This document shows positions 57,726-64,000 of a DNA stretch of 64,000 bases, piece after piece; within the stretch, counting starts at the first letter, position 1, and each line of letters begins with the position of its first letter. The DNA lies in NCBI GenBank assembly GCA_035236585.1, contig CP141128.1, positions 31,974,684 through 32,038,683 on the forward strand, read 5' to 3'. Source of the DNA: Warburgia ugandensis (lineage: Eukaryota; Streptophyta; Magnoliopsida; Canellales; Canellaceae). The notes under the pieces are model-generated. The model did not search any database, had not been told where the DNA came from, and saw nothing but the letters and a program-made list of their open reading frames with translations. The translations under genes and the position numbers were made by a program.

Positions 57726-59040
57726 AACCATGTAAGACACTAACTGGTTGAATAATAATAAGAACATAAAAAGATAGCAAATTATCTAACCCTAATAAAA
57801 ATAGTAAGTGAGATAAGGATGATCAAACAAGATGAGATCTTGTATGATCAAAAACAATAAGGAAAAAGAAACATCAATGTAAATTAGATTGTTATGTATG
57901 ATATAGATAGTATTTGTATAGATGATATTAAACCCATGGATATATGATATTTAAGGAAGAAAGATTCAGATCATCCTACATAAGGATGATCAAAAGACCA
58001 TGTACTATGTACCATTGATTAGAAAAATGACATTATACATACGATTTAACAGATATATGTTGATCGAGACTATGACAGATTTCAAGGAGTAAGAATACCT
58101 TATTGAGGTAGGTGGATTATTAAGAATGCCTTTACATGAAGATACATGTCTAATACATGATCTTATGTTTTGAAATATTGACATGTATAATACCAATATA
58201 TTAAGGTAAATACCTCAAATTGAAATATGATCCAACCAAATGATGAGAAAAATAAGTATTAAATGGTTAAGTTGAGAATTGAGAATAACCCTAAGTGAAT
58301 AGGAAAGTAGAAAATATTCCATCCCTAGATAAACAGACAAATAGTTTGATATGTATAAGTATTATTTTACATACAAGCTTGGAGGCTTGTGGTTTTGTTT
58401 TAACCAGGCATAGGCCTGGGGATGCTATGCTAGGAGAGTTAAGAGGGTTTGGCCACCCACTCTCTGAAACTTGATGATATTGAATACCAAGCCTAAGAAA
58501 GGCTAAAAGTCAGGTGGGGCATTTATGGGAAGGCCACCACTGTGACAGCCATAGTCCTCCCATATGGACATTGATATTGTAATTTCACTGAGAATGGTAT
58601 AAGTGGATTATTGAACAATTATCTGGGCGCGCTGTACGGATCAGACTGCAAGCATAGTAGTCCTTGATTATTTTGCATTATGATGCATATGAAATTGGCA
58701 CTGTGAAATGCCTTAAGGGATGGCATGATGAAATGCCAAGTAATTGTATATTACCAATATTTTTCCGAAGAAGGGAAAATTCCAATATAGTAACTGGCTG
58801 AAATACAAATCTCCTATAATGAAAGTAGTTGATCAGTTTTGTATGGAAATGATTATTGATTATTTTTACAATTTTAACAGATTTGTTCTTATATACTATG
58901 TATGTATAAAGGTGAACACAAATGATAAGGAAATGAGACGTTCATATAAATAATAGTGGTCTGTGAATGTGTTTATGATAGAATGAATTATGGGATAGTT
59001 GAATATAGAGATTTTACTGTCAATAACTTACATTCTTATC

Positions 59041-59102
59041 TCCTACCAAGCATAGCTTGCTGAGATATTGTAAATGTTCTAATGTTTACAATATCTCAGA
59101 TA
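59041..59102 (+). repeat. Conserved LTR hairpin, copy 6
   Basis: CCAAGCATAGCTTG, then GAGATATTGTAAATGTTC with the complementary AATGTTTACAATATCTC: a nearly perfect stem. Confidence 0.8.
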
Positions 59103-62100
59103 CAGAGAAGGAGACTTAGGAGCTCAAGACTTGAAGAACTATTGAAGAATAAGTAATAAGGGTATATCCCTTGAAACATTATATTGAGCGCATATATTGT
59201 ATTTAGAACTTTGTAATTTGAATTGTGTATTTGGACAAGTATTGTAAGGATACAATGGGTTGTGTACTGTGAACCACTGGATGGATCCTGGAAGTTTAAT
59301 AAAATCATATTCCTTCAATGGAATTTTATTTTGTACACAAATTATACTTATGTTATGTATGAAGTGGTGACTTGGGTTTTCAAAACAAGTTTTAAAATAA
59401 AAGAATTTTCACTGCTTTGTTTTGCAAATTTTTTTTTACTGAGGGGATGCCCTTGCCTTTGAAAAATATATTATAAAATTTGTTTCAAAAACTCGGGTCG
59501 TCACACATACCCTTCATGGATAAACCAGTTAAATTTGTGAAAGTAGTCAAATATCATTCCCAACTAAGTCGATCAATTCTCTTCATTTTGAGAATTTAGT
59601 ATTACAGCTAATCTTATACTGAGAAATTTCCTTCTTGGAAAATATTGGTAATATACAATTACCTAGCATTTCATTATGCTACAACATAAGGCATTTCACT
59701 ATGCCTATTCTCATATGCATCATAGTGCAAAATAATCAGAAAGGTTGCTATCTTTGATCGATCAGTACTAGCGCTCGGATAACTGCCCTGTTCACCATTG
59801 ATACCACGGTGGAAAATATTATGTCACTGCCCGTATGGGGGGGCAAGACTTTCACAGTGGTGGCCTTCCCATAATTGCCACCACCCAACTTTTAACCTCT
59901 CATTGGGCAAGGTATCATCATATCATCAAATTTCAAGGAGCGGGTGGCCAAACCCTCATAACTCCTATTAACATAAACTTACAAGCTTCCAAGCTCGTAT
60001 GTTAAATAGATTTCATATATATCAAACCATATGTTTGTTTACTTAGGGCTGAAATATTTTCTAGTTCCCTATTCACTTATAGTTTAGTCCTTAACCATCT
60101 TATATGTGTTTGGTTGGATCATAAGGTTTTCAAGAGATTTAATACAAGTATTAACATTACTCTTGTCAACATAAGATCATGAGTACAATCATGGATATCT
60201 CATGTAAATGCATTCATCAAATCCTCCTACCTTTAAGGATTGATCTCTTTTTCCCAATCTTCCATGATCTTGACTGATGTATGTAATATGTACATCCATA
60301 CATATTGTCAATATATAAATTATGAACAATCCTATTGATCACTAGATCTGATGTTTAGAATGATCTTTGGATCATTCCTATCTAAGTATTTTTTCCATCT
60401 TTAAGTCTCTGTATGTCCTCCTTGATCTTGATCTTTCATAGATCCATTAATTGACAATCTACACATGTTGATAAAGATCAAGGCCCTGGATCTTCTATCA
60501 TCTAGTTCTTCTCTGATCTAAGTTTAGTTATTGGATCATCCCTATGGAGGATGATCTTGGTTTTCTTCCTTGAATCATCTTTGTTCAAGGGTTTGGATTA
60601 TCTAATCTAATGAACTATAACAAGTATACTAATAAACATGCATACTAAGTACAATATAGTGTTCTTATTCTTATTGTTCTTGATCATCCAAGATCTAATG
60701 CATCTTGTTTGATCATCCTTATCTTACTCACTCTTTTTATTAGGGTTAGGTAATTTACTAACCTCTTATGCTCTTATTATTATTATTCAACTAGTTAATG
60801 TGCTTGGTTGAAGGTAACTTATTCAAGCCTAAATCTAGACTACTCCTCTTATTTCCAATTGGCTAAGGCTTACTAGCGGAATGGGTGAACACAAAGTGGT
60901 TACTTCAATCCTCATGTAAGGAGGCGTTTAGACCTCACAAATGTCAACGGAAGGTAGGGGAAGAGCGAGGCTCTATTAGATAACCCCCTTAACCACTATG
61001 TTCATCATTCACTAGAATGACCATAGCTCAACCTTTCATAAGGTTCCTATAAGGATGTTTACCTTAAATACTCTTTCTAATGGATTTTAATTAAGTCCAT
61101 GAATATTTATAATGTCATTCATGGGGTTTATTATTCTTCTCCTAGTTTGGGCCAAGGATTTGATAATCCTTATATTGTCCTGCTAACTATAGCCCTTACT
61201 AATTAAGTCCAAAGTACTCCATTCTTATTTGTGTCATGAAACTCTACTTTCTCATTAGAATACATTTTTGATGTTTTATGCTCTTTATCTCATAACAAGT
61301 AGATCTACTAATAACATTTAATCATAAATGAATTATAAATTCAAAGCATAAAACTACATAATTTAACATTTAATGATAATGAGACAACGTACTTAAAATT
61401 ACTCTAACATGATTTCCAACTAATATACCTTATTAACTCAATTTAAACTAACATGGACTTAAGGTATAATCTCATACTATAGTATAACTATATGAAATTC
61501 TAGCATGGTCCTAAGTTAGAATGACATGAAATCATACTAAAGTGCCCTTAAGATAATTAAATCTAGCACCTTATGATAACAATGAAATCACATATCATGC
61601 TAAAGTTTAAATGTTATACTAGCATGCTTTATAACATAATCATATTTAAAATGCTATTATATAAAATGAAACTAATTACATTAACATTTTTAGAAACCTT
61701 TACTTATGATCCAACCATTAGATCTTAGATCTTTTCCTTTGATTAAGGGTATTAGTTATATTTAGGGGATTTTCTTTATTAAGGTCCAAAGATCATATTG
61801 ATCCATTTTTGTCATAATCCATCCATGATTTCTTGGATTTCATTATATCAAGATTCATTTTATCCATCTCAAGGATCTGATCACACTTGATCTCATTGAT
61901 CAAGTGGGTCCCTTTGTATTTTTAGGGTTTTTCTACCATAATGGGTAGATCCCTTAATATATCTCATATATGTCCAAATAAACCATAGATATCACTTTAT
62001 TTCAATAGTATATCATTAGTAAAATATATTTCCAAGATCTGATCATCTCAGATCTTGATGATCTAGCTAATTGAAATCTTATTTCTTTAATACAAAAATT

Positions 62101-63034
62101 TTTATTACATAATTTCTAGATTTTATCATTTCATTAGAAAATAGTGGTTTCAACCTTTCCATAGCTTCTTTCTGATCTCAATTTGGAGTTCAGATGACTC
62201 CAAAATGTGCTCTGGAAGTTCACAGTCCTTCCTAGAGCCTAGATTTGATCTGGGCCCAAGGAATGGACGGCCTGGATTAGTTGGGCGGAACGCGTTCGGT
62301 TCGTCGGGCGCTTCCACTACTATGAAATGAGGAAGCACCCGCATGGGGTGTCCATGGACGCGCGTGGGACGTCGTCCATCTGATCAGGAGATCGGACAGT
62401 CTGTTTGGACCATCCAATCAATCCCTTCTCAGTTGAGGGAACAAACCTTCTCCGATCATTGTGAAAATTCTACCCTAGGGGTTTTGGACCATTCTGGATT
62501 ATTGGTGTAGTCAAAATTTTCATCTATACACTCTATCATCCTAAATTAAGGGTTCTGGTGTTTAATTTATTTTTACCTTTTTATTACCAAAATAAATTAT
62601 AGTAAACTAAAAATTACATAAAGCAGTAGTAAACATCTATATAAAGTATTCCCACCTACCTGATTTGATAAAAAATGGTGTTTATGTATCCAATTTAAAA
62701 GAAATACGCTTTGATGAAGATATAGCCCAAGATCCACCTTTCTTGCAAATTGCCGTTGTTTGAACTGTTAGATCTTGAAATTGCTTTCGGTATTTTGTAG
62801 AATAGATATGGTGGGAAGTTTTGGACTATATAATTAATGAAATTAGGTCTGGAACGGAGTGCCTAATTGATTTTAGGTCTCTTGTTCCAATCTAAAAAGA
62901 AAAAAGAAATTGAAAAGAGAGATATCTCTTGGAAATTTTGGATTTTTGGGGAGGGATCTAGGTCTAATTTTTCAAGGAGAGTGAAGAAAATTTCGTGGGG
63001 ATTTTATGAGCATTTTTGGAGGTTTTTTGGGCTT

Positions 63035-63044
63035 GTATTTATAG
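63035..63044 (-). promoter_or_regulatory. TATA box of family-A copy 5, right LTR
   Basis: The minus strand reads CTATAAATAC, about 590 bases into the LTR. Confidence 0.6.
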
Positions 63045-63634
63045 GCATTTTGGTCATTTTTTCATGATTATAATATTTAATTTTTTATTATTAAATGGCA
63101 TGAAAGTCTCCCATGCACCATTTTTTCTTCCCCAAGACCAGCTGATGTTTATTGACCCATGACTTCACATCGGCTGCTCATAAGATTCGTTTTTGGGTCC
63201 CTTGTGGGGCCCACATGGTGTAAAAAGACTGTTTTGCTATTTAAGTATAAAATTTTGGGTTTTGTTCCCATGATCTCAGATTTGAGTGTACTTAGTGGCA
63301 TTGGATTCGTATTTCTCAATACATTCTAAATTTTGATGTCTCATATTTTGATTTTTGGGAGATTTTAATTTTTGGGTAAAATTACTATTTTACCCTTTTG
63401 TCCAAGAAATGAAGAAACTTAAGGATTTTTCATCCAAATTCAGAATTTGCCATGCTTAAAGTCATTTTGAAGGGTTTGCTAAGTTTAATTTCAATTTTAA
63501 ATGTCTTATTATTTGATTATAATTTTATAAAAAGTATATTCTAAATAACCCTAATATTTCAGTGCGAAATATCTGAAACTCAAACTTTATTGATTTTCTC
63601 AATCAATTACAAAAATTGGGGTTATTACATTCTG

Positions 63635-64000
63635 GACCTTACTTGCCCCCTCCTAAAAGGCAAGTAGAGGATAATCAAAATGTTCAAAACCAGGAAAGGA
63701 AAATTTCTCAATTAGGAAGTCCAATAAAACAAACTGACCAGTCCATGAATGAATTAAAAAATATGATGAGTCAAATGATGCAAAGTGTGGAAAGAAGAAA
63801 GTTCCCAACTCAACCACAAGCAAACCCTAAAGGAGTGCATGCAGTCAGCACTAATGCATCTGAAGAAACATCTAGCACTACCATGGAACAGACTAAGGCT
63901 ATCACCATTCTTAGGACTGGTAAAAGAATTGAGAAAGATGAGCCTCAACAGACTAAAAAGGTAGAAAAATCCACGAAATTTAAAGAAAACTCTAAACAAA
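63635..64000 (+). pseudogene. Athila gag of B1, continuation after the insertion, runs out of window
   Basis: The frame open at 43643-43874 resumes directly after the right-hand TTCTG, and stays open to the window end. The peptide contains MNELKNMMSQMMQSVERRK and NPKGVHAVS, and later ITILRTGKRIE. These are the linker and R(S/T)GK-type region expected between Athila gag and protease. The split at a codon, with exact duplication of the target, shows that the 19.8-kb element landed in a still readable part of gag. This part has no stop, unlike the upstream part. Nothing of pol is inside the window. Confidence 0.8.

Larger units (their letters stand above)
55657..59505 (+). mobile_element. Solo family-A LTR, copy 6 (sense +), TSD CATAC
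   Basis: It starts TGTAATGACCCTG and ends CTCGGGTCGTCACA, flanked by CATAC at 55652-55656 and 59506-59510. It is inserted in opposite orientation into another family-A LTR, so long inverted repeats now face each other. At 3849 bp it is shorter than copy 3, its closest relative. TATA box 56218-56225, hairpin 59041-59102, Athila-shared segment about 57480-57725, 53-bp tandem duplication 56831-56936. The frames near 56110-56386 on both strands span the promoter and are mirror images of those in copy 3. Confidence 0.92.
43875..63629 (-). mobile_element. Complete family-A (Tekay/Del-like) element, non-autonomous, TSD TTCTG
   Basis: It is flanked by TTCTG at 43870-43874 and 63630-63634. On the minus strand the order is 5' LTR (63629-55094), Met PBS (55091-55080), a gag start (54969-54781), about 3.5 kb without coding capacity, polypurine tract, and 3' LTR (51268-43875). 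Without its two nested solo LTRs each LTR is about 4.7 kb and the interior 3.8 kb, close to published LARD (large retrotransposon derivative) proportions. The two LTRs differ at roughly 15 positions in their first 245 bases by eye, so the insertion is not recent. No protease, reverse transcriptase or integrase motif was seen, so mobility would have needed proteins from a relative. Confidence 0.88.
55094..63629 (-). mobile_element. Family-A 5' LTR of copy 5 (right LTR), split by family-A copy 6
   Basis: TGTGACAACCCGGG to GGGGTTATTACA. Without the nested 3849-bp LTR and its TSD it is 4682 bp. The minus-strand TATA box is at 63035-63044, the hairpin at 55497-55550, the Athila-shared segment at about 60830-61060 and the GC-rich block at 62250-62410. 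Next to the PBS, so it would have been the active promoter copy. Confidence 0.9.

Noticed and set aside
43875-63629. Reading family-A LTRs as plus-sense because they start TGTGACGACC...
   Set aside because: The Met PBS is on the minus strand beside 55094 and 2131, and the polypurine tract is on the minus strand beside 51268; the sense is minus.
1-64000. A host gene or a novel multi-gene system
   Set aside because: No spliced or unspliced frame with a recognised non-transposon domain was found on either strand, and repeat structures account for almost all of the sequence. Small or intron-rich genes cannot be fully excluded by eye.

Overview
The window is a block of nested LTR retrotransposons from the nuclear genome of a flowering plant; the species cannot be named from it. 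The evidence is AT-rich DNA with no long open frames, primer-binding sites (PBS) complementary to initiator-tRNA-Met and tRNA-Asp, gag relics of the plant Ty3/gypsy Athila/Tat and Tekay/Del-like types, a decayed CACTA-like transposon end, and many 4-5 kb LTRs framed by exact 5-bp target-site duplications (TSDs). I found no host protein gene, tRNA, rRNA or CRISPR array. Nearly all short open frames are chance frames in non-coding LTR DNA.

Layout. 1-5390: a plus-sense LTR of family A (the main repeat, full length about 4.7 kb) abuts the PBS end of a minus-strand family-A element whose LTR ends at 5390. 5391-7125: decayed CACTA-like end with a subterminal hairpin array. 7129-14092: plus-strand element E with an LTR fragment, Met PBS, a 1.3-kb non-coding interior and a long second LTR. 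14093-18840: minus-strand Athila/Tat-like element B2 (dead gag, leader, PBS, LTR). 18841-28120: plus-sense Athila-like LTR B4 split by minus-strand element B3 (TSD CTTGT), itself split by a solo family-A LTR (TSD CCATC). 28121-30579: B4 leader and unclassified LTR-like DNA. From about 30580 to the window end: plus-strand Athila element B1. Its LTR is split by a solo family-A LTR (TSD TCCAC), which is split by a solo LTR of family C (TSD ATGAT). Its gag is split by a complete 19.8-kb minus-strand family-A element (TSD TTCTG), whose two LTRs each carry a further solo LTR (TSDs CATAA and CATAC).

How the parts work together. The family-A element at 43875-63629 has very long LTRs, a Tekay-type PBS and polypurine tract, but only the first few dozen gag codons and no recognisable pol. 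It looks non-autonomous (LARD-like) and would have depended on proteins made elsewhere. Three signals deserve attention: a segment of about 240 bp shared, in the same sense, between family-A LTRs and the untranslated leaders of Athila-type elements; a hairpin kept in every family-A LTR and also in element E; and near-identical outer ends on LTRs with otherwise different bodies.
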